The notes: generated by a model not told the origin, from the sequence alone. A stretch of 8,967 bases of DNA from a bacterium UBP2_UBA4780 (GCA_002403115.1 DHHE01000031.1:8168-17134); one strand, 5' to 3'. Positions 1-7,226 are shown, counted from the first letter of the stretch. Numbers and translations: made by a program.

Positions 1-3000
1 TGTTGGCGTTGGAGGTGGCCATGACGTCCACCGAGTCGGCCCCGGCCTCCCCGCCGTACATCTGGTGGCCCTCCTGGTACTGGACGGAGTAGGAGACGGA
101 CGGCTGGACCACCTTCAGCCATTTGATGTTGGCCCGGTAATCGACCCGCTGGTTGCGCCCGACCTCCGAGCCCAGGCCCAGCTTCCCGGCCCAGTAGCCG
201 GCCATCCGCTTCTGCAGCAGGTTGCGCTGGGTGCCCAGGGCGTATGTCAGCTGGTCCACCGGCTGCCAGCCGAGCTGGGCCTGGGCGGCGCGGGACCGGC
301 CGCTGCCCGAGGTGGTCACCACGTTGGCCAGCTTGTCCCATCGCCAGATCCGGGATTGGGAGCTGTTCCAGTCCCAGGAGAGGCTGGACGGCAGGTACGA
401 GACCTTGAAGCCCCGGTAGATCTTCAGTTCGCGGCGCGCCGCCGGGCTCCAGCGGTATCCCAGTCCCATGGACAGGGTGGTGTTGGTGTCCGACGAGTTG
501 GGGTCGTTGCCGGTGCGCCGGCTCCAGCTGACGCTGGGCGAAAGCCGGTCCACCGTCAGGTTGGTGAGCCAGTAAGCCGACAGCCTCTTGGAGATGGATG
601 CCCCGGCGTTGAGGCTGCGCGAACGCGAGGCCTCGTCCCGACTCTCCTCCGTGGTCAGACGGATGTCCTCCCGGCCGAACTCCGGGTAGCTGTTGCCGGC
701 CGAGTAGCCGTAGGTGACGGGCAGGGACAGGCCCGCCCTCTCCAGGAAGAACTTGTGGAGCCTGAGGGTGCCGCCCACCCCGTAGCTCTGGCTGCGGCTG
801 CCCGATGTCGGCGGCCGCTCGTTGATGGTGTAGAAATGGCTGCCCCGGTCGCTGTAGCTGAGGTTGATGTCCATCAGGTCGGCGAAGCCCAGGTCCATCC
901 TGGTGACCACGGCCGTGCCCCCGTCGCGCCGGACGTCGTCCAGCCTCAGGTCGTCGAACCAGACCTCGACGCCGTCCTCGGCCGAGACCGTCTCCTCGGC
1001 CCTCATCCCCAGGGCCACCCGGTAGAGCTGGGTGAGGTTGGGGCTGCCCCGCATGCCGTAATTCCCCTGCCAGACCTCGGCCTGTCCCGAGTCCCGGGGC
1101 AGTTTCTTGAGGTCGCTGAAGCGGTCCAGCTCGATGGACGCGTCCCGCCAGGAGGCCGACAGCGGCTCCCGGTACTCGTAATAGCTGTTGCTGTCGTTGG
1201 CTATCAGCCTCACGAAGAAGGACCCCCTGACGGCCCGCCCGTGGTTGCGGGCGTAGATCTTCATGGCCCGGTAGCCTGTGTAGTTCCTCTCGCCGTCGCG
1301 CAGGCTGCGCCGGGCGCTGGCGGTATGGCCGGAATCCAGCCGGGCGATCTTGTAGACCAGGCTCTGCTCGAACTTGACCCGGCCCTGCTCGTCCTTGTCT
1401 GGGATGTAGGGCGGGTTCTGGGAGTAGTCGGCGTCGTCCCGGTTGTTCTTGACGCTGACGTCGAACCGCTCGCCGGGCTGGACCGGATTGGCCGAATCCG
1501 GGGTGCCCACCCCCTGCGACAGCCAGCGGTTGCCGCTGACCTCCACCAGGGCCAGCTCCACGTCGCCGGCCGAGGCGAAGCCGTCCACCCAGATCCGGGC
1601 GTAGACCATGTTGTTCCAGTCCCCCCGGGCGATGTTCCCCACCTGCCGGGCGCTGTCCAGGACGATGGTGAGTTTCTGCCATCCCGTCCCGGAGACGTCG
1701 AAGCTGAAGGTGTGGTAGTCGTTCTTGACCGAGCCGTACGGCGCCCCCAGCAGCTTGCCGGTAAGCAGCAGGTCCTCGGTGTCGTAGCGCCCATTGCCCT
1801 CGGTGCCGTTCATCCGGGTGGAGTCGTCCCGGTTGAAGTCGTCGTTGCCGTCGTCTTGGGAGCCCGGGCTCCAGGAGGCGTCGGCCCCCTTCACCCCGTC
1901 GATGCCGACGTCGTTGGCGTCGGTGGACACCTGCTCGCCGGCCGGGCTCAGGGGCTCGCCGTTGACGATGCCGTCCGGCCCCGCCAGCTGGCCGGCGGCG
2001 TTCCGCCGGGCCTGGTCCTCGTGGATGATCTTGCCGATGTCGATGTTCAGCCTCCCCTGGCCGGCCTTGACCCAGACGTTGAGCAGTCGGCGCTCGGTGA
2101 AATCCAGCCCGGTCTTGCTGAGCACGGTGGTGACGCCGGCCCAGGAGGCCGTCGTCGCGGACGTGTCAGGCTCGATGTGCATCTTGAGGGTGGTCACCTG
2201 CTGGGAGCGCTCGTTGGGGTCGGTGAGGTTGGGGTTGAGCTCCCCCTGGGTCACCCGGTTCCTGGGGTTGTACCAGTAGAACCTCCGGGCCAGCTGCTCG
2301 GCCTGCTTGCCCTCCGGCACGCCGGAGCTCAGCCAGCTGAGCCGCGAAAGCGAAAGCTCGTCCGAAAGCTTGGCCCCCTCCATGTCGTCCACGTAGACGT
2401 GACCCTTGGTGTTGGGGTTGGGGAAGTTGGCGGCTATCTCCCCGGCGAACCTCAGGCTGGATGGCGACTCGGTCTCCACCCCGGGCAGGGCGTCGGCCAG
2501 ACGGGTGAAAAGCTCGGGCCTGGCCTGGAAGGACCCGTCGGCGGCGGCCACGATGATCCGCCTCGGCTCCTCGCCCAGGCGCGGCTTGTCCTCGGGGGTC
2601 CGCTCGCTGCGGTACATCCAGGTGGCCCCCAGGTGCGAGGCCTCGCCGAACTTGTAGATGCCGCGCACCCCGGCCAGGGTCTTGGAGCCCAGGGCGAAGA
2701 CGGGGTAGTACTGGTAGTCTATCTTGAGCTGGGCGCCGGGCCGGTTGATCTTGTCGCTGGCCCCCGGGGTGAAGGTGATCATCCCGGTGTCGTAGTCCAG
2801 CTGGAACTCACCGTCGCTCAACTGGCTCCCGTCGACGTAGACCTTGACGCTGCCCTCGATGATCCGGCCCGGGGACCGGATGTTGAAGATGGCGGTGGCC
2901 GTCAGGTAGCTGATCGAGATCCGGTACTTGGCGTCGCCCGGCTCGGGGTCGGCCTTGGTGTAAACCGCCATGTTGGTGTCGGTGATCAGGTTCCTCATGG

Positions 3001-4552
3001 CGAAGGGCTGGAGGTGGGGGAAGTAGAAGAAGCCCTCGTCCCCCAGCCGCAGCTGCTCGGGGTCCACCTCCCCGTTGTCGTCGGCGTCCAGGCCCAGGGC
3101 GTGGATGAAGGTCGGCTTCCCTGGCATCAGGGTGTCACGGTCCAGGTAGACGTTGCTCCCGGTCTCCCGGAATATCCTGACCCTCAGGCTGGACTGGATG
3201 ATCTGCGGCTTGCGCAGGTCGTAGAACCGGCGCTCCTCGTAGTTCCAGCTGTAGCCGTTGATGCTGTCGGACGGCTGCGGGTTGCTCCGCTTGATGACCG
3301 CCAGGTTCGGATTGGCGTGCAGGCCGGCATAGAAAGCGGTGGAGTCGGGATAGTAGCGCACCCCGTATCCGGCGTTGTATATCTTCAGGGACACGGCCAG
3401 GAGGTGGCTGCGGTCCAGGCTGTGCCGGGTGTACAGAATCCCGTTTTTGCGGTCGTCCAGCACGTAATCGGTGGCGTTCTGCTTGAGCATGATCGGGGTG
3501 GTGCCGCTGCCGACAGTGTCCACCCGGCCGGGGTCGATTCCGAAGTCCCTCCAGCTGTTGTCCAGCAGCCAGGCGCTGATGGCCTGGCTGGCCTGGGTAT
3601 GGTCGTTGACGTACACCTGGTAGTCCATTATGGAATCGCCCGGGGCCAGCGGCAGCCGGAAGAAGCGGTGCTTGATGTACTGGTAGTCGTAGAGGTCGAA
3701 GGTGTCCTTCTGGTTCTGGCCGGAGAAGCTTTCGCTCTGGCTCTGCCCCTCGTCCTTGCTGGCGATGGCCGAGATCTCCAGGCCGCCCAGCCGGGCCACC
3801 CCCTTGACCCCGAACAGGCCCTTGTGCACCGTGGTCAGCCCGCCCACCAGGGAGGACCCCTGGATGGAGAACTCGGTGTCCCCGGCCTCCAGGGTCTCGA
3901 TGATCTCGTCCTCCTTGCCCTCGTAGCGCAGGTTGACCTTGCTCTTCTTGTCGATGTCGGCCCGGCTGTCGTGGTCGATCATCACGTGCACCCGGTCGCC
4001 GATCACCCCCTCCAGGTTGATGCGCTGCTCCTGCTTGATCTTCAGGTCGAAGTTGCTGCGGGCCCGCTCCAGCTCCGAGGTGCTGACGCTGTTGGGGTAG
4101 ACGGTCTGCTCCCCGCCGATGGAGATCATCTGGTTGCCGTTGATCTTGACCTGGGCCCCGGAGCCCAGCAACTTGTCCAGCCCGGGCAGCGGCACCGAGA
4201 TGTCGGGGATCAGCCCCTCGCCGGTCCTGGCCTCGGCCGGCTTGGAGAGGAAGTCGTAGCTGCTGGCCCGCCACAGCGCCTCCAGCGACTCGTCGCGCTG
4301 GCGCTGCCAGTGGCCGTCCAGGCTGCGGTAGCGCAGGTCGAAGGCGATCCCCTGGGCCAGCCGCTGCTCCATCATCAGGTCCAGGTCCGGATCGTAGCTG
4401 TAGCTGGAGGTCCGGGCCTGGGCGTCCCTCCCGGCCACCGTCCCGGCCAGGGAGTCCATGGGCCCGAACGGCTGTCCGGCGGCGGCTCCGGCCAGGGCCA
4501 GGAGCAGCGCCAGCGCCGCCAGGCTGTTTATCTTCGTCCCGGGAATCGTCAT
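1..4552 (-). CDS. sprA: SprA-family T9SS outer-membrane translocon protein (N-terminal 1517 residues; 3' end outside window)
   Basis: SprA is the giant beta-barrel through which type IX secretion cargo crosses the outer membrane. I translated the minus strand from 4552 to 1: it stays open for 1517 codons with no frameshift. Residues 1-27 are a signal peptide (MTIPGTK, a Leu/Ala core, then AAAGQ). SprA-like landmarks follow: EGVIGDRVHVMIDHDSR (181-197), GDTEFSIQGSSLVGG (about 224-238) leading into GLFGVKGVARLGGLEISAIAS, a VKVYVDG...GMITFTP segment near 565-620, YVDDMEGAKL near 720, and an Asp/Asn-rich DDFN...NGTEGNGRYDTED stretch near 900-930. The visible C-terminal part has alternating aromatic/polar strands, as in a beta-barrel. 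Family members run to about 2000-2400 residues, so several hundred are probably missing here. The start is fixed by in-frame TGA and TAA just upstream. The nearest Shine-Dalgarno-like GGAGG lies 18 nt away, which is too far. Identification rests on recalled family motifs, not on a search. Confidence 0.88.
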   Translation of the reverse strand, partial: MTIPGTKINSLAALALLLALAGAAAGQPFGPMDSLAGTVAGRDAQARTSSYSYDPDLDLMMEQRLAQGIAFDLRYRSLDGHWQRQRDESLEALWRASSYDFLSKPAEARTGEGLIPDISVPLPGLDKLLGSGAQVKINGNQMISIGGEQTVYPNSVSTSELERARSNFDLKIKQEQRINLEGVIGDRVHVMIDHDSRADIDKKSKVNLRYEGKEDEIIETLEAGDTEFSIQGSSLVGGLTTVHKGLFGVKGVARLGGLEISAIASKDEGQSQSESFSGQNQKDTFDLYDYQYIKHRFFRLPLAPGDSIMDYQVYVNDHTQASQAISAWLLDNSWRDFGIDPGRVDTVGSGTTPIMLKQNATDYVLDDRKNGILYTRHSLDRSHLLAVSLKIYNAGYGVRYYPDSTAFYAGLHANPNLAVIKRSNPQPSDSINGYSWNYEERRFYDLRKPQIIQSSLRVRIFRETGSNVYLDRDTLMPGKPTFIHALGLDADDNGEVDPEQLRLGDEGFFYFPHLQPFAMRNLITDTNMAVYTKADPEPGDAKYRISISYLTATAIFNIRSPGRIIEGSVKVYVDGSQLSDGEFQLDYDTGMITFTPGASDKINRPGAQLKIDYQYYPVFALGSKTLAGVRGIYKFGEASHLGATWMYRSERTPEDKPRLGEEPRRIIVAAADGSFQARPELFTRLADALPGVETESPSSLRFAGEIAANFPNPNTKGHVYVDDMEGAKLSDELSLSRLSWLSSGVPEGKQAEQLARRFYWYNPRNRVTQGELNPNLTDPNERSQQVTTLKMHIEPDTSATTASWAGVTTVLSKTGLDFTERRLLNVWVKAGQGRLNIDIGKIIHEDQARRNAAGQLAGPDGIVNGEPLSPAGEQVSTDANDVGIDGVKGADASWSPGSQDDGNDDFNRDDSTRMNGTEGNGRYDTEDLLLTGKLLGAPYGSVKNDYHTFSFDVSGTGWQKLTIVLDSARQVGNIARGDWNNMVYARIWVDGFASAGDVELALVEVSGNRWLSQGVGTPDSANPVQPGERFDVSVKNNRDDADYSQNPPYIPDKDEQGRVKFEQSLVYKIARLDSGHTASARRSLRDGERNYTGYRAMKIYARNHGRAVRGSFFVRLIANDSNSYYEYREPLSASWRDASIELDRFSDLKKLPRDSGQAEVWQGNYGMRGSPNLTQLYRVALGMRAEETVSAEDGVEVWFDDLRLDDVRRDGGTAVVTRMDLGFADLMDINLSYSDRGSHFYTINERPPTSGSRSQSYGVGGTLRLHKFFLERAGLSLPVTYGYSAGNSYPEFGREDIRLTTEESRDEASRSRSLNAGASISKRLSAYWLTNLTVDRLSPSVSWSRRTGNDPNSSDTNTTLSMGLGYRWSPAARRELKIYRGFKVSYLPSSLSWDWNSSQSRIWRWDKLANVVTTSGSGRSRAAQAQLGWQPVDQLTYALGTQRNLLQKRMAGYWAGKLGLGSEVGRNQRVDYRANIKWLKVVQPSVSYSVQYQEGHQMYGGEAGADSVDVMATSNAN

Positions 4553-4558
4553 GGCGTT

Positions 4559-4587
4559 AGTTTATCACACCCTCCAGGCTATGGCAA
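4559..4587 (-). promoter_or_regulatory. Candidate sigma70-type promoter of sprA
   Basis: On the minus strand, TTGCCA (4587-4582; 5 of 6 to TTGACA) is followed by a 17-nt spacer and TAAACT (4564-4559; 4 of 6 to TATAAT). The seventh base after the -10 hexamer is the A of the sprA ATG, so a transcript from here would be leaderless. This fits the lack of a well-placed ribosome-binding site. An alternative minus-strand pair, TTGTGA and TAATAT with 17 nt between (about 4651-4623), would give a leader of roughly 60 nt. Which one is used cannot be decided from sequence. Confidence 0.4.
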
Positions 4588-4597
4588 CAGAATATTC

Positions 4598-4626
4598 TTG
4601 ATATTTCCGCGGAATAAGGTTAATAT
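4598..4626 (+). promoter_or_regulatory. Candidate sigma70-type promoter of lptFG
   Basis: TTGATA (4598-4603; 5 of 6 to TTGACA) and TAATAT (4621-4626; 4 of 6 to TATAAT) are separated by exactly 17 nt. The predicted transcription start at about 4633 lies 2 nt before the ATG at 4635, so the lptFG message would be leaderless or nearly so. The region is sharply more AT-rich than the flanking genes. The hexamer consensus is that of proteobacterial sigma70. Bacteroidota use a different -33/-7 consensus, so the call depends on lineage. Confidence 0.5.
4605..4614. promoter_or_regulatory. 10-bp perfect palindrome inside the lptFG promoter spacer (operator-like)
   Basis: TTCCGCGGAA is a perfect palindrome lying between the candidate -35 and -10 hexamers of lptFG and upstream of sprA. 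A spacer position is typical for a repressor site. The sequence is short and contains the CCGCGG core, which can occur by chance in GC-rich DNA, so an operator role is only a suggestion. Confidence 0.25.
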
Positions 4627-4634
4627 TATCGCAG

Positions 4635-5906
4635 ATGACAACGCTTCACAAGCCTTTGATGCGGATACTGGACAGGTACATCCTCCGCGAGCACCTGGCG
4701 CCGTTCCTGCTGGCACTGTCGGTGCTGACCTTCATCCTGCTCATGGACCGGCTGTTCCAGCTCATCAGCCTGTTCGTCAACAAGAAGGTCCCCCTGCACA
4801 CCGTCCTGGAGCTTTTCGTGCTGGGCCTGCCAAACCTGGTGGTCCTGACCGTGCCCATGGCGGTGCTGGTGGCGGTGCTGATGACCTTCGGCCGCCTCAC
4901 CCAGGACAACGAGTTCACCGCCCTGCGCTCCAGCGGCGTCTCCCTGGCCCGCCTGCTGGCCGCCCCCGGGGCGGCCTCGGTCCTGCTGTGCCTGGGCCTC
5001 TTCCTGTTCTCGGACCGGTTGATGCCCGAGGCCAACCACGCCTTCAAGAACCTCCTGATGGACATCCACCAGGCCAAGCCGGCCATCAATCTGCGGGAGA
5101 ACACCTTCATCAGCGACTTCCCGGGATACAGCATCCTGGTAAGGCGGGTGGACGACGCCAAATCCCAGCTCCACGACATCACCATCTACGAGCAGGGCAC
5201 CGGACCGACCCCCCGGGCCATCATCGCCGAGAAGGGCGTCATGACCCCAATACCCGAGATGCAGGTCCTGAGGCTGGACCTCTCCCGGGGAGAGATACAC
5301 GAGGTTGACGCCACCGATCCCGGGCGCTACCACCGGATGAGCTTCGCCCGCCACACCATCAACCTGCCGCTGGACGAGCGCATCCAGCACCAGGTGCGCA
5401 CCCACCGCGGCGACCGGGAGATGTCCATCTCCATGATGCGCCGGGCCATCTCCGGCATCGACAGCCAGCTGGTTCCGCTCAGGGACCAACGGGCCGCCGC
5501 CGGGGGACTGCCCGAATGGCAGCGCCAGCAGATGGACCAGGACATCGGGAACCGGTCCCGCCAGATCCGCAGCCTGGAGGTGGAGATCCAGAAGAAGCTG
5601 GCCATCCCGGTGGCCTGCGTCGTCTTCGTCCTGCTGGGCGCCTCGCTGGGAACCCTGACCCGCCGCGGGGGGCTGGGCGTCAGCGCCGGGCTTTCGCTGG
5701 CGTTCTTCCTGCTTTACTGGGTCTTCCTCATCGGGGGCGAGGAGCTGGCCGACCGGAACTTCGTGTCCCCGGCCCTGGCCATGTGGGCGGCCAACATCCT
5801 GCTGGGCGCCTGCGGCCTGGCCCTGACCCTGGTCCAGCATTTCGAAATCCGCTCCCTGCCCCCCAGAGCCGCCAGGGCCGCCGTCCGCCGGAAGGAGTCG
5901 CCGTGA
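4635..5906 (+). CDS. lptF: LptF, permease subunit of the LPS-export ABC transporter (YjgP/YjgQ family)
   Basis: LptF pairs with LptG in the inner membrane. With the LptB ATPase they extract lipopolysaccharide and pass it to the periplasmic Lpt bridge. The 423-residue protein has the family layout: an ILDRYILRE start motif (11-19), membrane segments at about 22-45, 56-86 and 105-126, a periplasmic beta-jellyroll region (about 130-255), then membrane segments at about 323-341, 347-367 and 379-401. The conserved EFTALRSSGVS (93-103) follows segment 2. Between the jellyroll and segment 4 is a charged, Gln/Arg-rich helical stretch (about 263-320), longer than in the LptG partner, leading into EIQKKLAIP. 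Start: ATG 4635 has no Shine-Dalgarno. ATG 4659 (MRILDRY) aligns better with the LptG start (MRLLDRY) but also lacks one. The predicted promoter fits 4635 as a leaderless start. The lptB, lptA and lptC genes are not in the window. Confidence 0.93.
   Translation: MTTLHKPLMRILDRYILREHLAPFLLALSVLTFILLMDRLFQLISLFVNKKVPLHTVLELFVLGLPNLVVLTVPMAVLVAVLMTFGRLTQDNEFTALRSSGVSLARLLAAPGAASVLLCLGLFLFSDRLMPEANHAFKNLLMDIHQAKPAINLRENTFISDFPGYSILVRRVDDAKSQLHDITIYEQGTGPTPRAIIAEKGVMTPIPEMQVLRLDLSRGEIHEVDATDPGRYHRMSFARHTINLPLDERIQHQVRTHRGDREMSISMMRRAISGIDSQLVPLRDQRAAAGGLPEWQRQQMDQDIGNRSRQIRSLEVEIQKKLAIPVACVVFVLLGASLGTLTRRGGLGVSAGLSLAFFLLYWVFLIGGEELADRNFVSPALAMWAANILLGACGLALTLVQHFEIRSLPPRAARAAVRRKESP
5892..5906 (+). 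promoter_or_regulatory. lptG ribosome-binding site and lptF/lptG 4-bp overlap
   Basis: AAGGAG (5892-5897) lies 5 nt before GTG 5903, inside the end of lptF. The GTG overlaps the lptF stop as GTGA (5903-5906). The strong site and the MRLLDRYLL start motif fix the GTG as the lptG start and indicate translational coupling, which suits two subunits needed in equal amounts. Confidence 0.8.
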
Positions 5907-6985
5907 GGCTGCTCGACCGCTATCTTCTGTCCGAGTTCACCAAGGCCCTGCTGTTCAGCCTGCTGGCCTTCCTGATGATCTTCATCCTGGTCGACGTCTT
6001 CGAGAAGCTGTCGTTCCTGATCGACCACAAGGTGTCCCTTCCCCTGGCCGCACTGTTCTACCTGTACCAGGTGCCGTTCTTCACGGTGCTGGTGACTCCG
6101 GTGGCCATGCTGCTGGCCAGCATGGCCACCACCGGCGCCATGGCCCGCCACAACGAGCTGATCTCCATGAAGGCGGCCGGACTCCACCTCTACCGCATAT
6201 TCCTCCCCCTGTTCCTGCTGGGCCTGGGCGTCAGCCTGGCCGCCCTGGCGGTGGGCGAGGCCCTGATCCCCCACACCAACCGCCTCAAGGGCGAGTTGGA
6301 GCGCCGCCGCATCCGGCAGGAGCCCCGGGTGGACCGGGACGTCCGGCTCAATTTCCTCTACGACGGGGCGCTGGGCCGGCAGTACTACATCAAGCGCCTG
6401 GACGCGGCCCGGGGGGTGATGGACTCGGTCAGCCTGCTGCAGCTCGACCCCGGCCACAACATCGTGCTGAGGATCGACGCCCGGCAGGGTCTGTGGAGCC
6501 AGGGGCGCTGGGTGCTCTCGGGCGTCATCCGGCGCAGCTTCGGCCCCGACGGCTCCGAGCAGGCCGACAGCCTGGCCACCCTGGTTTTGGAGGGCTGCCC
6601 CGAGACCCCGGGCGATTTCGTGGAGCGGGTGCTGCTTCCCGACGAGATGGGTTTCTTCGATCTCCGGCGCTACATCGACCGCATCCGCCGGTCCGGCGGC
6701 GATGTCAGGCGCCCGGTGGTCGAACTCTACCTCAAGCTGGCCTTCCCCTTCGCCAACCTCATCATCCTGCTCTTCGGGCTGCCCATCATGGCCAACGCCA
6801 GGCGCAGCGGGGCCTCGCTCACCTTCGCCGTCTCCATGCTGATCTGCTTCGCCTTCTGGGGCATCCTGCAGACAGGCCGGGCCCTGGGGCACGACGGATC
6901 CATCTCCCCGATAGCGGCCGCCTGGCTCCCCAACCTGGTGTTCGGGCTGGCCGGAGCCTACCTCCTCCACCGGGCCCCCAAGTAG
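5903..6985 (+). CDS. lptG: LptG, permease subunit of the LPS-export ABC transporter (YjgP/YjgQ family)
   Basis: LptG is the second membrane subunit of the LptB2FG exporter and a paralogue of LptF. The 360-residue protein opens with MRLLDRYLLSEF (initiator GTG). Its predicted membrane segments lie at about 14-36, 48-78 and 98-118, then a periplasmic beta-jellyroll domain (about 125-245), then segments at about 277-297, 303-325 and 337-355. Family-like features are the RHNELISMKAAG motif (82-93) on the cytoplasmic side and the PFANLIILLFGLPIM helix (282-296) with short Arg-rich loops around it. MGFFDLRRYIDRIRRSGGDV (249-268) matches the conserved linker after the jellyroll. LptG lacks the longer Gln-rich insertion seen in LptF at this point. 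Length is normal and both ends are intact. It is co-transcribed with lptF and followed by a terminator. Assignment of F versus G rests on gene order and linker, and is fairly secure. Confidence 0.92.
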   Translation: MRLLDRYLLSEFTKALLFSLLAFLMIFILVDVFEKLSFLIDHKVSLPLAALFYLYQVPFFTVLVTPVAMLLASMATTGAMARHNELISMKAAGLHLYRIFLPLFLLGLGVSLAALAVGEALIPHTNRLKGELERRRIRQEPRVDRDVRLNFLYDGALGRQYYIKRLDAARGVMDSVSLLQLDPGHNIVLRIDARQGLWSQGRWVLSGVIRRSFGPDGSEQADSLATLVLEGCPETPGDFVERVLLPDEMGFFDLRRYIDRIRRSGGDVRRPVVELYLKLAFPFANLIILLFGLPIMANARRSGASLTFAVSMLICFAFWGILQTGRALGHDGSISPIAAAWLPNLVFGLAGAYLLHRAPK

Positions 6986-7019
6986 TCCCGTTCAAAGAAC
7001 CCCTTCGCTGCAATACGGG

Positions 7020-7050
7020 AAAATAAAAAGACGCCCGGACGAAGGCCGTC
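7020..7050 (-). terminator. Probable Rho-independent terminator for ahcY (minus strand)
   Basis: Read on the minus strand, GACGGCC (7050-7044) and GGGCGTC (7036-7030) form a 7-position stem with one mismatch. It is followed directly by TTTTTATTTT (7029-7020). It lies about 180 nt beyond the ahcY stop with no gene between, so it would end the metK-ahcY transcript. A 5-bp alternative stem, GGACG/CGTCC (7037-7041 with 7047-7051), competes with it. Confidence 0.6.
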
Positions 7051-7087
7051 CCCCGGGAGCGGAAGCGCTCCCGGGGCATCGTTTTTT
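7051..7087 (+). terminator. Rho-independent terminator after lptG
   Basis: CCCCGGGAGCG (7051-7061) and CGCTCCCGGGG (7066-7076) form a perfect 11-bp GC-rich stem around a GAAG loop. CATCG and then six T (7082-7087) follow. It lies 65 nt after the lptG stop. The 5-nt gap before the T-run is slightly long, but the stem is very strong. The perfect stem would also form in minus-strand RNA, adding to the ahcY terminator. Confidence 0.78.
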
Positions 7088-7099
7088 ATTCACGATGCC
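7075..7099 (+). other. Alternative hairpin overlapping the lptG terminator
   Basis: GGCATCG (7075-7081) and CGATGCC (7093-7099) are perfect 7-bp inverted copies, with the T-run of the lptG terminator in the loop between them. The first arm shares G7075-G7076 with the terminator stem, so the two structures compete slightly. It may simply be an extra stem or part of a second terminator fold. Confidence 0.35.
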
Positions 7100-7155
7100 G
7101 GGGACGACCAACGTTCAGGCGTCTGCTAGTTCGGCTCCCTTTTTGTTCCGAAGTC

Positions 7156-7184
7156 GGCGGGTCCGCCTCGGCGGCGAACCCGCC
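7156..7184. terminator. Strong GC hairpin between the convergent genes, possible secondary terminator
   Basis: GGCGGGTCCGCC (7156-7167) pairs with GGCGAACCCGCC (7173-7184) around a 5-nt loop, at 11 of 12 positions in plus-strand RNA. In minus-strand RNA the twelfth pair is a G-U wobble, so pairing is complete. The plus-strand side is followed by a T-rich but interrupted tract (7186-7198). The minus-strand side has no T-run. It lies 42 nt beyond the ahcY stop and could protect that 3' end or act as a weak backup terminator for lptFG. The rest of 6986-7226 shows no coding or other recognisable signal. Confidence 0.5.
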
Positions 7185-7226
7185 CTTCTTGTCTTCTTAA
7201 ATTCCCGGTTTCCTGTCTTCGGTCGC

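Noticed and set aside
3135..4274. A 379-codon minus-strand frame within sprA
   Set aside because: It is Gln/Arg/Pro/Gly-rich low-complexity translation in a different frame from the intact sprA reading frame, which is uninterrupted here.
4553..4634. Riboswitch or RNA leader between sprA and lptF
   Set aside because: The region is only 82 bp and is shared by two divergent promoters. I see no conserved riboswitch core, and the predicted leaders are close to zero length.
65..5308. A 1747-codon open frame on the plus strand, antisense to sprA and running into lptF
   Set aside because: It is very rich in Val, Gly, Pro, Leu, Ala, Asp and His with no domain-like pattern, as expected for the complement of GC-biased codons. 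The minus strand over the same DNA encodes a signal peptide and SprA-like motifs. It also runs out of frame across the lptF start.
4626..5840. A 404-codon minus-strand frame antisense to lptF, and the similar 418-codon frame antisense to lptG (5714-6970)
   Set aside because: Both are Gln/Gly/Asp/His-rich composition shadows. The plus strand encodes clear multi-spanning LptF and LptG proteins.
7088..7226. A small protein gene in the convergent gap, for example from ATG 7095
   Set aside because: The frame runs through the terminator-like hairpins into the antisense of ahcY. It has no ribosome-binding site and no plausible protein character.
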